Source of the DNA: Argentina anserina
Lineage: Eukaryota; Streptophyta; Magnoliopsida; Rosales; Rosaceae
DNA length: 64,000 nt
Direction of reading: 5' to 3'
Assembly: GCF_933775445.1 (NCBI RefSeq)
Contig: NC_065873.1
Coordinates: 21,576,001 to 21,640,000 of the forward strand
A model generated the notes under the pieces. That model was not told the DNA's origin. It did no database searches and worked only from the letters and a program-made list of their open reading frames with translations. How positions within the stretch are numbered: the stretch's first letter is position 1; the number at the start of each line of letters is the position of its first letter. Made by a program: the position numbers and the translations under genes. Shown piece after piece: positions 22,927 to 34,468 of this stretch.

Positions 22927-24471
22927 CTTCTTCTTCTAGCTCCGGTAGGGTTTCGCCCCAATTCTCCAGTCTCCGAGTCGAAGAACCACTACTTCTTCTT
23001 CTTCTTCGCCTCTTTGGCTTCTCTTGGTTCTTAAAATATTAAAGAAAGGGGAAGAAAGGAAATTAAATAAAATTTTGGGGTTTATGGGATAATTTCGTAG
23101 TGGAAAGTAATTTAAATCGCGCGGGATATTTCTAAAGCGGGAGTGATCCGGTGAAGCAAGGCGTAGTGTAAACTTAATCAGTTAATTGATATGTACGGAC
23201 TGTTTATAAGTCAATGGGTTTTGCGTTGAATTGTATTAGTGGTGTGTGGTTTGATGTAAAGGAGTAGGTGATACGTGATGGGCTGCGTAACAGAGTGATA
23301 TGGGGCCGTGCCCGCTCCGGAGGGAAATAAAAGCGTTTCAAAATTAGGGCGCGGTAGCCGAAGAGGGAGATGATTATTTTATTAGATGTGTGGATCCAGC
23401 TGAGATGGATCAGTGCATAGTGGGCTGCATTACACCAATAGAAGCATACATTCCAGTAATTCAGTCGGTGTGCTTATGATATTATTATTTTTGGTACTGA
23501 CACCTGCTTATGATTTTGTGGGTGAATCCTGTTTTTTTCTTCTTGTAATTTACGAGTATTGCAACTCGATGACTAGGATGAGAATACTACTTTTTTTTTA
23601 TGAAAATATAGAAATTAGAAATCTCAAGAACATATCTCTCGCTTAATCTGTTGAGAACAAAAAAAGAAAATACAATTTAAATCTTGGTTTAATTCGTTTA
23701 GATCCTACATGGAACTCTCAAATATGAAATCATTTTGTCTCATAAACTTTTAATCGATATTGGTAAGCTAGTTATACTAATTTTTTAAGTTTTTAACTAT
23801 GAAATGAATTTGTAAAGATCTTCAATCCACGTCCTTTTTTTATAAAGAATAAGTGTTATCTTAGTTTTTATAGGGACATAATAATCAAATAGAGCTATTG
23901 CTCAGACGACTCAGTTGCGGATTCACATTTGGGGCATTTTCATAGCTTGTATTCAAACACAGTACCTTAAACAATTTTATTACCCACTCTATTCATGCAT
24001 TTGTGAATGCGAAAAGAAAATAACAAGCTTCTCACTTTAACCAACACGTTTTATTTTCAATCAATCATTTTACGGTATTTTTTTTTTAAGAATGAATCAT
24101 TTTTATTTCATGATGTTAGTGATGATGAAATTCACGAGGTTTGTACAATATCAATGTGATACGATCTATGATAACTGATACTTCAAAAATCGATGTATCA
24201 CATTCATGAAAAATAAAATTATTTCTAATTGAAAATTAAAAAATAAAAATTATAGCATTTGAGTCGTTTACTTACTGGATAAATTTTCTGTAATGGACCG
24301 GCCCAGGCCAAAACCAAACCGTTCAAAACTTGAAATCAATTAACAGTGACTGGGCGACTAATGAAGAAAGCTCTACAATGGCGGCAGAACCCTCCCTCTG
24401 GTAAATTACCCACCTCGCCAAAAAGAAATATGAAGAGCCGGCTCCGAAAGACGTAGATTCAGACGGCGCGC
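22927..24471. other. Divergent intergenic region between WEE1 and the next gene
   Basis: It holds the promoters of two head-to-head genes. A CTT-rich stretch (22929-23020) lies in the WEE1 leader. No mobile-element ends or RNA genes were recognised. Confidence 0.5.
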
Positions 24472-27169
24472 ATGGCTTGGTTTCAGACAATTCCAGATTC
24501 TGATCAGAGCATTTCCGGTAAGTCCCCCATTTCGATTATCGCAATATTATATATAGAAATTACTGGGTAAAGTGTGTTTGTTTCATAACCCCGTGCAGAT
24601 GAGGAAGAACCGGACCCAAATCGCGCGAACAAATCCGATACTGGACAGAAAAAGGTTCAATTTTCTGTTTGGTTGAATTTCTTGATGCTTGATTGTGGGT
24701 AATTCATGTATTGTGCTTTGTTCGATTATTTGCTTATAGATTTCCATTACTTGACAGGAATTCTTACAAATTTCATCACGGCTAGAATTGCTCAAAGGTA
24801 TTTTAGTTTTGTCTGTGCTTGTTTTGGATCTTTTAAACATCGGTGTTGTTTGTGTTGAAAAGGTGTGGGTGCAGGTGCGAGTGCGAATGCCAAGGACTGC
24901 AAGTTGGAAGATGAAGTTAGCTCTGACGCTGAGGTAGGCATTATCAGTCCGATTTTTGTGAGATATATGTTATTTATATGTGTTGTGTATTTTGGTCTAA
25001 CTGGAAGGCAGTAATGTGCTCGCAATGCGTTTGTGGAAAGGTGAACAATGGGGTGACAAAAGTTTCTGTTAGTCATGGTGCTATAGAGTTGCGAAAAGGG
25101 GATGTTCATAGTTTCTGGAGTGATAAACAAGATGAGTTGTTCTCGTGGTCTGCTGCAAGTAAGGAAGCTGAGGCGCTCATCCGTCTGAACGAAAAAACTT
25201 CTTGCTCATCGTCACGGTCTGGTTACTCCGATGTGAAAAACTCGTCCAAAGGTAGAGTCGACTGATTTGAAATGTTGTCACTGATGCTTTGTGTTCATTG
25301 TTTCATAAGCGTCTGGTTAAGGTTTACAGTCAACTGTTGTAGGAGCTAAAGGCAGAGGAAAACCAAAATTTTCATTCCGTTTTCCGTCACACAAGGATGG
25401 AACATCATCACATTCTACATCTAAGAATGACAGTGTGGTGTCATTCAAGGTTCAAGAACTTCCTGAGTGGTTAGATGCAATTGAGCCTCGAAATGAAGAT
25501 CATTCAGATGTTGAACCTATTGAGGATATTCAGCAGGAAGACGAATTGGAGATTGTGCTTAGAAATGAAGAACATTCAAATGTTGAACTTCTTGAGGATA
25601 TTTCTGGGGAGGAGGAGAGTGCATTAGAGGTTATGCCTTTGGAAACCAAGGCTTTTGGGCATGGATGTATGGGGCAATCAATGGCTGAGCTTCTAGATGG
25701 TCTTCAAGATAAGGCAACTATTTTGAGAGGACATTCTAGAAAGGTTTTTATCTTCTATTGTTTCGCTTCCTTTCTCCTGTTACAATTTTCTTTCCTTGTT
25801 TGAAACTGTTGTTGGCTTCAGTATGCTAGAAAAAGACGTAAAAGGGAGGAGCCCATTGTGAAGTATGAATCTCCTCTGGAAGATAGAATTATTGACAGTG
25901 AAAGCTCTCCCGAGCGCTTGGGTCATGAATTGTCTAGTGATAACAAGGTAATTCTTTACCGTTACTACTTTACAATCTCTTTCTTCTTAAAGTGTTACTG
26001 TATCTAATGTTTTCTTTAACAGATTGATGATCAAAGTTTGAAGCTTGTTAATCCAGATATGAAGAGGCAGACATTGGTAGATCGATTTCAGGAAGCTATG
26101 AGTGACAGAGTCATTGTTGCAGTGCCCAAAACTATGAAGTAAACAGTGTTATTTGTAGTTGATCCTATTAAATTAAGTGACTCTGGACTGATTAGTGAAT
26201 GTGCTGATTGCAGGAGCGGACTGTTTGGGAAACTGCAGCGAGTGCTGCAGAGTGAGAGAGATAGTGATATGAATTTCTTGAAGAAGATCCAGGAGGGACC
26301 AAGTGAAAGTAGTAACGTCGTGCAATGACTGAATTTTTTTTTTTCTGTTTTGTTTCAAATAAATATTTAGCTCGTGAAAACTAATATGCATAGGGGCAGA
26401 TTGCACTAAAAGGTTTGGAAAGTCATTGTTGTACTTCTACAAATCCAAATATAAAAACTCTGCAGAATATATGGATTTACCCGTTGCCTATCTTCTTTTC
26501 CTGATTTTACCTCAGATGAACCAAACTGCATGGATGTGAAAATTCTTTCTAAATATCTGGATGCAAAGCTTACAGTGTGTCACTGCTCCTTCGGCAATAA
26601 CTCAGAGGTTCTGTCACTAACTCGGAAATAGGGTATAGTGACTATAGTCCAACGATTTTTTATAACCAGAAAAATTCTAGCCACTGGTAGACTGGTAGTA
26701 GTTTACATGACATTTCTTAGATGTACTTCAACCTGCATATTTTAATTGCATGCATGTAAATGTATTATTTCTTACGCCGAAAAATTAAATTGTTTATTTA
26801 TTTCTGCAGAATCTCTCATGGCCAGAGATCCGTGAAGAAATGGCTGATGAAAGACCAGAAAGGATTATTATTTTCAATCCACGAGTTTGCAATGATATTG
26901 ACTTAGATATTGGGAAAATGATTCGTCTTCACGCTCCATGGTATGATTAATGATTCTTCTGTGTTTTGCATTACTGCATCGAATGATTAAAAAATACCAC
27001 CAGTGTTTACTTGTTTGGTTATTGCCTATTTTTGTATCACATTACTGCATTAAAAGCATAAATAAATTAACTGAAGAATGTTGGATGAATCCTGTGCAGG
27101 AAGGAGATTTGTGTGGGCACTGATCAAAACATAATCCTATCGACATATTTCTCCGACATTTCATTGTAA
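24472..27169 (+). CDS. Conserved uncharacterised protein, 12 exons, 495 residues
   Basis: I do not recognise this protein. The model joins 24472-24517, 24599-24654, 24758-24797, 24863-24933, 25008-25251, 25343-25743, 25822-25947, 26023-26138, 26214-26308, 26516-26607, 26810-26940 and 27100-27169, totalling 1488 bases with consistent phases. The start MAWFQTIPDSDQS is followed by acidic, Ser-rich, probably disordered sequence. A double acidic repeat (NEDHSDVEPIEDI and NEEHSNVELLEDI) lies in exon 6, and a basic cluster YARKRRKRE opens exon 7, possibly a nuclear signal. The C-terminal 110 residues look folded: MDVKILSKYLDAKLTVCHCS, IIIFNPRVCNDIDLDIG then KMIRLHAPWKEI, which has the beta-strand and HxPW feel of an OB-fold. 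That is inference. Exon 4 could begin at 24875 instead, dropping four residues. Confidence 0.78.
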
Positions 27170-27850
27170 AGTTCATGTTTATCTAGGACCTCAATTGTCA
27201 CGATGCATAGCAGAACTCCTACCCTTCTATTAGATATGGTAACAAACCGGCCTTACAGAGGTGGTCGAGTTGAAGTATTAGTTTAAGGTTGCATATCCCA
27301 TTCATGATGAGACCTTGAGCTGCAAAAGGAACGACATCCATCAGCCTGAGCACCACCACAGCCATCCAAAATGGTGCTGCCAGAAGAAGAATGAATTTTG
27401 TCTTCTGATGAACGCTGCTGTTGTCTTCTGGGGGCAGAGATGTCCGAGGCAAGCAGGTTCAGGTGCTTGCTATGAAGACAGGGTTTAAGGAATTTACTTG
27501 GCAACAGATGAATGATACGTTGTTTTAGATAATTGAGTGGTTCAGACATAGACTGATAGACCCTGAATCACAGTCAGTTATATGGTCTACATTTTAGAAA
27601 ACTAGATGTAGACGTCTGAAAATGATAACTATGTTCTATTGATTGACTGGATTCCACATTTCCACTCTCAACACATTTGAATTCCACTGTTACCATCACT
27701 CTTTATTGCCGGTGTTCTTTCTTCACAATTGTGATGCACACTAGCACGCAAAACCCTGAAGGCCTGAAATTCACCATCAATCTGCTGTGATCTTTCTATC
27801 AATGCAGAACTGCGATCAAAAATATGCTACACAAGACAACCACCAACAAG
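27170..27850. other. 3' flank, no gene seen
   Basis: Probably the 3' untranslated region of the preceding gene, then intergenic. Minus-strand frames at 27219-27549 are low in information and match no family I know. Confidence 0.4.
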
Positions 27851-27922
27851 GTCGTTGTAGTATAGTGGTAAGTATTCCCGCCTGTCACGCGGGTGACCCG
27901 GGTTCGTTCCCCGGCAACGGCG
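27851..27922 (+). tRNA. tRNA-Asp (GTC), unusual T-loop
   Basis: 72 bases. The acceptor stem GTCGTTG pairs with CAACGGC, the anticodon arm is CCCGC-CTGTCAC-GCGGG with GTC at 27884-27886, and the T-stem is CCGGG/CCCGG. A T-rich terminator (TTTTTT) follows. The T-loop reads TTCGTTC, so the base at position 58 (27907) is T where A is nearly universal. The same change weakens the internal B-box promoter. It may be a poorly expressed or decaying copy. Confidence 0.9.
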
Positions 27923-28290
27923 TTTTTTGCAAATCATTTTTTAATATTTTGTTCACTGCTCTTTTGTTCCATTCCCTTTCTACATCGCGTGGTGTGGACG
28001 CGACAGGCAACCCCGCTTCTACCGTGTAATCTAATCAACGAATCAACGTCACCTGCGAAACCCTACTCCTTAATCAAAACCACCATTCCTAAAACCAAAG
28101 CCACCTAAAAGACGTAATTACCCTCTCCTTCCTCCATATTTTCCCATACACTCCCATTTCTTATACACAGTCCGCAAAAGGCGCAAACTGTCATTTCCCT
28201 CTCCCTCCCCTCTTCTCTGAGTTCTCCTCTTCGATCAGTTCGAACTTGACCCCTCGGAAACCTCCAAAATCCAATCCACATCCTCCTCCG
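27923..28290. promoter_or_regulatory. Promoter and leader region of ATG18a-like gene
   Basis: The 368 bases between tRNA-Asp and the ATG18a start become CT-rich from about 28120, as in many plant leaders. No clear TATA box was seen. Confidence 0.4.
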
Positions 28291-30795
28291 ATGGCCACCC
28301 TCTCCGCCTTCTCTCAGCCCTCCTGGCCTGACCCCAGCGCCGCCGCCTTCCTCACCGATCCCACCGACCCCGACGAGTCCAACCCCCCTCCCGACGACCA
28401 CGACCCCCAATCGCCTCCTCCAAACCCTAACCTCCACAACAACAGCGCCAACGACGCCTTCTCGCCGGACCCGGCCTTCCCGCCGTCGCGCTCGCCTCCG
28501 TCGCTGTACCACCTCTCCTTCAACCAGGACCAGGCCTGCTTCGCCGTCGGCACCGACCACGGCTTCCGGATCTACAACTGCGACCCCTTCCGCGAGCTCT
28601 TCCGCCGCGACTTCGACAACGGCGGCGGAATCGGCGTCGTGGAGATGCTATTCCGCTGCAACATCCTCTCCATCGTCGGCGGCGGGCCCGATCCTCAGTA
28701 CCCGACCAACAAGGTCATGATTTGGGACGATCACCAGGGCCGGTGCATCGGCGAGCTCTCGTTCCGCTCGCTCGTGCGGTCCGTGCGGCTCCGGCGGGAC
28801 CGAATCGTCGTGGTTCTGGAGCAGAAGATATTCGTGTACAATTTCGCCGACTTGAAATTGCTGCACCAAATTGAGACGATTGCAAACCCTAAGGGGCTGT
28901 GCGCGGTGTCGCAAGTGGCCGGGTCGCTGGTGCTGGTTTGCCCGGGACTGCAGAAAGGGCAGGTTAGGGTTGAGCATTATGCTTCCAAGAGGACTAAGTT
29001 TATTATGGCTCACGATTCCAGGCTGGCTTGCTTTGCTCTGACGCCGGACGGCCAGCTGCTGGCCACAGCGAGCAGTAAGGGGACGCTCATTCGGATTTTT
29101 AATACACTTGATGGCAGTTTGCTTCAAGAGGTATGCTTTCAATTTCGTTCAATTCAATTCATTGATAAGATTGTGACTCCGAAGTTCTTGAGTATGATAA
29201 ATGTGGCATTATGATATTGATGAATCAATGTTGTGTTATACAAATGTAGCTTCAAGTTCTTGAATTTTGATGTTTTTTATTGTCATTATGCGTGTCAATT
29301 TATGGATTTTATGCTTGTTTTCGAGATCCCCAATGTAAGTGTATATTCTGATCACGAATTTGTGCTAGACTGCTAGCATTGATTGTGCTTCACTTTCCTA
29401 GGTGGTGCAGGGATCTAGAGTGAACAGGTTCAATACAAAGTTACGGCCTTGAATGTGTCTTTTTATGGTTATTTCACAGTAGACGGTTTTTTCCCCACTT
29501 GCTTTTATATGAACTTGAAGGGGGACACCTCTCTTGGAATTCTGATTTGCTCAAGTCTTTTAGAAATATGATCAATTGTGACAATAAGATTTTGGATGAA
29601 AACGTTAATTAAATACAAATGCAGGTAAGGAGGGGCGCAGACAGGGCTGAAATCTATAGTCTGGCATTCTCTTCTACTGCCCAGTGGCTTGCAGTCTCGA
29701 GTGATAAGGGAACAGTCCATGTTTTCAATCTGAAGGTTAATTCTGGATCAAGTGGAAATGAGATGCGTACTTCCTCTGATGCAAATATAGTTTCTTCATC
29801 ATCAAACTCGTCTCTTTCGTTCATCAGAGGTAAATGTTCCCTTTTGTTTGTCGTGTCAATATTCTATCTGCACTGTAAAACTGTATTTATGGTGAACAAA
29901 TGGGTAGCACACGAGCACCTAAGATTTCTGTTTTCTTAAGGTGTAAAATGCTGGTGATTCATATTTTTATCAAAACCAAAATAATTTGTTTTATAAGGAT
30001 TGATTTGGTGAATATCAACCAAAGAAGTAAGATCTATGTCATGTGCAAAATGTCACTTAAACTGATAATCAGAAAAGCTAGCAATTCGACATGTAGTAAA
30101 GCATAAATTCCCAAGTAGCAAAGTAAGCACCACTGGATTTTGAATGCAAAGCCTCACATGGAGTAGTTCATATCTCATTGTGAACCTAAACTTTTTGGTG
30201 AGAAGACCTCAGCATTCTCTGATTTATCTTCTTTTTTTTTTTTGCTCAGAAGTAACTAGACATGTAAATGATGCAGTCTCTGTTTTTTTTTTTCTCTGAT
30301 ATTTTTATGCGGTCTCTTTCAATTGTAATACAAACTGGTTTACTTGCACCGATGGATCTGAGTCATGTTTATACTTGCAGGTGTATTGCCTAAGTATTTT
30401 AACTCGGAATGGTCGGTAGCTCAGTTTCGCTTACTGGAGGGTTCTCAATACCTTGTTGCTTTTGGCCATCAGAAGAATACAGTGGTCATTCTTGGCATGG
30501 ATGGAAGGTGAGAAACTAAACTGTATTTAGAAACTAATTAGGGTGAGTGTAGAAGCCAGTTTTTTTTTACTCAAGTTTCACAGTATGGTGGTCTGTGGAC
30601 CATATCTGTGAGATGTACAAGGTCTCTCATCTTAATAAGTTGCATTGGGACTGAATATATTGAGTCTGGAATGTCAATTGATGTGCAATTGAACTTCAAT
30701 GCAGCTTCTATCGATGCCAGTTTGACCCAGTAAATGGAGGAGAGATGACACAGCTGGAATATCACAACTTTCTAAAGCCAGAAGAAGCCTTCTGA
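28291..30795 (+). CDS. ATG18A: ATG18a-like PROPPIN, autophagy WD40 protein
   Basis: PROPPINs bind PI3P and PI(3,5)P2 on the growing autophagosome and recruit ATG2. Exons 28291-29130, 29625-29829, 30381-30507 and 30705-30795 give 1263 bases, or 420 residues, near the usual length. The in-frame codon upstream (28246) is TTG, so I start at ATG 28291 ([12 protein letters not shown]). A disordered Pro/Asp-rich tail of about 65 residues precedes the propeller ([37 protein letters not shown]). The lipid-binding FRRG site appears as VRRG (281-284), just after the exon 1/2 junction and followed by [12 protein letters not shown]. The last blade reads [15 protein letters not shown] Ser-rich loop (SSSSNSSLS) lies in the membrane-binding hairpin region. 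A poly-A signal is at 31003. Confidence 0.95.
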
Positions 30796-32076
30796 AAGTT
30801 GATTATTTATTTCTTCCGAGTTCATCCACATGGCCGCGGGGTTCATTTTACTTTTGTTTCTGTTGTATTGTTTTTCCTACTAGCTCTAGGCTACGGTTCC
30901 AACCATGTTGTAAATATGTATATCAGTACATATAACTATGCATGTATAAACTGTAAATTTGTGACTGTTGTACCATTATAAGAAAAAACAAAAAAATTAA
31001 TCAATAAAGAAGTTGTATATAGTTTAATCTCTGACTCGAGTTTTTTTTATAATATCAAGTTGTGCTTGTGAATTTCAGTAGTTTTCTTCATTTGGATGGA
31101 AATTGTAATGGACCGTTGATTTTTTTTCCCCTCGGTTCTTTCACAGTAGTTTCACTAAATTTGGACTTTTATTTAGAATGATTCACCTTTCTGATTTTGC
31201 TAATCTTCTTCACTTGGATTTCTGTGTTTTGTTTAAAATTGAGATCAAGTCTCAAGATGTTGCCAAATGCCAATATTAAAATCTGGGTGCTGAAAGCTTT
31301 GTTTGACTGGGTTATATTTTTTACTGGGTAAAGAGGAAATAGTACACATTGAATAATGCAAACTTCTTGCAAAGGACACTAATTATTTTGAAGCCTGGGC
31401 TCTACTGCATGGTCCATTACCCCATCTGAAGGCAATGTGTGTCCGCCTTATCTTGAATTTTTGTTAGATTCCTTCTTATATGATTTTGTCAAATGATGCC
31501 TCTGATTATTCCTGAAATTGTTTGCTTGTGAATAGAATTATGTAACTCAATCAACAGGCCAGGTCTCCCAATAATTCGGTGTTTATGACTCGAATCCACG
31601 TCCTAACTCAATCAACTTGTCGCAGGATTTTGTGATATTACTTTGCCTCTGCGGCTCTCCTGTGATTGCCAAAAATCAAATAAAGCCATACTAAATGGTC
31701 CAAAGTTGATCTTGATTGATATTATACGATTATTAAAGAGTTTAAGCAAACCATTTTTTGGTTAGGCACAGGGTAGCGTCAAGGTATTGGGGTTTACAAC
31801 AAACCATGTGCAAGATCCTGATTAAATATGCTGCAAGGCAAAATAGCCTTGGCTAGGTTGTGCCTAATTACTGTGGTTGGTCAGTACTGTTCTTATTTCT
31901 GAAACCAAGTTCAAATTAATTTATTTTACTGCAGTACTGGTTCAAATGGGCACGACACAGAGCATCTCAGAGCCCCCAAAGTCCCCAAAATCATATAAAG
32001 GGAGACCTTGGTGTCTAACACATCCTCACCACATAGAACTACTAGCTAGAAGTGGTTTCCTGCTAGTGATCTAACA
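30796..32076. other. 3' UTR of ATG18a, then intergenic to the first GST
   Basis: AATAAA at 31003-31008 is a likely poly-A signal for ATG18a. The rest has no recognisable gene. A TATA box for the next gene is at 31994. Confidence 0.5.
31994..31999 (+). promoter_or_regulatory. TATA box of GST gene 1
   Basis: TATAAA in the context ATCATATAAAGGG, 78 bases upstream of the start codon, a reasonable distance for a short plant leader. Confidence 0.6.
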
Positions 32077-33094
32077 ATGGTGCTCAAGCTGCATGGACTT
32101 TCTGTGTCGACCAACACAGCTCGTGTAGTGGCTTGTCTACATGAGAAAGATGTCGATTTCGAGCTTGTTCCGATTGATCTTTTTGCCCGTGGAAACAAGG
32201 AGCCTTCTTTTCTTGCTAAGAATGTAAGTTTCCTTCCCATGAGTCACAAACTTTACATTTTCAACTGTGTGCTAAGTTAGCATCCCTTGAATTTCTGAAG
32301 ATCAACAAAGAGTTCATTTCTGAAGTATCTACATCTCCTCTAGCTTTCGTTAATTGTCTCAAGTGTATATTTTAGCTTGATATACATTATTTCAAAACTA
32401 AGCAAACGGAATTATCATAAATGTTGCAGTATAATCGTGGATCTAATGCAGTCATGTAACTCGTATGTTTGTTCTTATTCCTCTATCGTGTAGCCCTTTG
32501 GCCAGATTCCGGTATTAGAAGATGATGACATCACTCTTTTTGGTAAGCAATATTTTTTTAGTAAGCAAATAGAAGCAACTGAACTAAACTTGTTTGCCAA
32601 GGCCTTACTATCTGTACGATATTTTTATGCCAGAATCTAGGGCAATCTCATCCTACATAGCAGAAAAATTCAAGGATACCGGTACTGATCTCGTAAGGCA
32701 CGAAAACATCGGTGAAGCTGCGTTGGTGAAGGTTTGGACAGAAGTTGAGTCCCAACAATACCACCCAGCAATCTGTCCCATTATATACGAGTTTTTCGGA
32801 AAGCCAGTACAAGGATTGGAGCCAGACCAAGCAGTGATTGATGCCAATTTGGAGAAGCTAGAGAAGGTGCTCGATGTTTATGAGGCCAAGCTGAGCAGCA
32901 GCAAGTACCTTGCTGGTGATTTCTACAGCCTAGCTGATCTTCACCATTTTCCTTACACTTTTTATTTTATGAAGACTCCTTTAGGCTCAGCGATCAGTGA
33001 TCGTCCTCATGTTAAGGCCTGGTGGGATGACATGACATCTAGGCCAGCTTTGAAGAAAGTTGCTGAGGGTATGACTTTCGGTGAGAATAAGTGA
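32077..33094 (+). CDS. Phi-class glutathione S-transferase 1
   Basis: It joins glutathione to electrophiles such as xenobiotics and oxidised lipids in the cytosol. Exons 32077-32223, 32494-32542 and 32634-33094 give 657 bases, or 218 residues, with the three-exon plan typical of plant phi GSTs. The N-terminal thioredoxin-like domain has the catalytic serine at position 11 (GLSVSTNT), the cis-proline loop PFGQIPVLED, and ESRAI, which contacts the glutathione glutamyl group. The helical C-terminal domain has EKLEKVLDVYEAKLSSSKYL, then AGDFYSLADLHHFPYT and the closing RPHVKAWWDD. All key residues are present and no break was seen. Downstream sequence is shared with the flanks of the other GST copies, showing a tandem duplication. 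Confidence 0.96.
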
Positions 33095-33575
33095 AGGAAA
33101 TTAAGAAGTTGATTTTGAGTTCTTCTATATATGTATTGGATGGATGACAGCTTTGGAGGCAAATCAGTATGAATTGCTCTATATCTTATTGTATGATTCG
33201 TATCCAAACAGTTTTGATTTTAAATGTTGATGCCTTTCATCTTTTTGTTGAACACGTACAACTGTTCTCTTTAGAACCATGATATTGAAAGTAGCTAAAT
33301 ACAATCAACCTTTCATTCAGTTTGCTTACTGGAAGTATGGAACCCTATAAACAAGCCTATATTAAAACTGATCGTGCTATGCCTATGATTAGTTACAACT
33401 TTAGAAGTTGCGAGGGGAGATAGCACCAACCCAAACCAGAAATTGTTTTTTAGCTATTGGTGACATGCATTGTAAAACTTTGGAATATAATACCAAGTCC
33501 TCCTTGACTTGCGTTGTTTTTTTTAACGCGTAGAAGCCCTGTTAGGTTGGAGTGCTGCTCCTCCCTATATTATTA
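33095..33575. other. GST 1 3' flank; duplicated sequence
   Basis: 33120-33230 resembles 46780-46870 (after GST 2). 33340-33560 resembles 47940-48180 (before GST 3). It ends in TATTATTA (33568-33575), next to the large TIR element. Confidence 0.6.
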
Positions 33576-33899
33576 CGAACTTTATTCAATACACGGGCCG
33601 TGTATTTACACGGGTCATCTTAGCGATTGATTTAAACACGTGGACCGAACTTTTGATCATTTGAGATCAAACTCCATTTGAGCAAAATAGTGGCGAGTGA
33701 AGATGAATAGGTTGACAAATTAAACAAATCATCTCTGGACCACAGCAAATTCTCATCATCTCAAGCCGAGATCGATCATCTCAAAAAAAAAACTTACATT
33801 TCCTGCAAAAACTAATGGAGACATGGAGTAAATTGAGTTTGTGGTTTTATCAGATATCATTGGGTGCAAGGCTAAGAAGAGGGAGATCATGCATCAGGT

Positions 33900-34380
33900 T
33901 GCTCCCTTCAGCATCTCTGATATTTGATGCAGAATAAAACCAAAGTCGTGCTCGATGTCGATTGTCGACGAAATCGAAGGAGAAAAAGGAGCAGCTGCCC
34001 TGGAGTAGGAGTGGCAGCGGTGTGGAGCAAGGATAGGACTTTGGAGGTTGTGCTCCCTGTCAAGGACGACGAGTTCGTAGTCGGAAGAGCTGGGCCTCTT
34101 GACGGTGAGGGAGAAGCTGAGGAAGAGATCTGTGGAGGGAACTCCATAAGAGATATTCAATTGGTGGCGGCGAAAGGTGGTGTGCTCTGGTGGCGGATGT
34201 GATGCAGGAAGAGATGAAGTAATCAAGGGCAGCGAAAGTCGAGATTTGGGCCAATGTCGAAGAGGATCTTGGCGGCGAGGGACAGCGGAGCAAGGATTGA
34301 GAGTTGAGTTTTGGTTTCAAGGTTTCGGGCATTCGGGTTTGGGTCTCTGGTCATATGAATGGGTTTAAAGTTAGGATTTA
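33900..34380. other. GC-rich segment inside the large TIR element, possible captured gene piece
   Basis: It is distinctly richer in G and C than its surroundings and open in several frames, with minus-strand text such as KRPSSSDYELVVLDREHN. I could not identify the source gene. Base composition suggests captured exon rather than intergenic DNA. Confidence 0.3.
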
Positions 34381-34468
34381 ATTCAATTTATAATTATAAT
34401 TTTGTTTAATAAATTATTATTTTTTCCTGTTAAATTTGTTAATAAATGCTACTAGTACATAAAGTAAC

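Noticed and set aside
28246..28290. Longer ATG18a start at 28246
   Set aside because: That codon is TTG. The first ATG in frame is 28291, and it begins the expected [14 protein letters not shown] N-terminus.
28105..28560. Minus-strand 151-codon Arg/Val-rich frame
   Set aside because: It is antisense to the GC-rich ATG18a first exon, with no family resemblance.
33894..34332. A functional gene in the GC-rich segment of the large TIR element
   Set aside because: There is no start context, splice pattern or family match. It is kept only as a possible captured piece.
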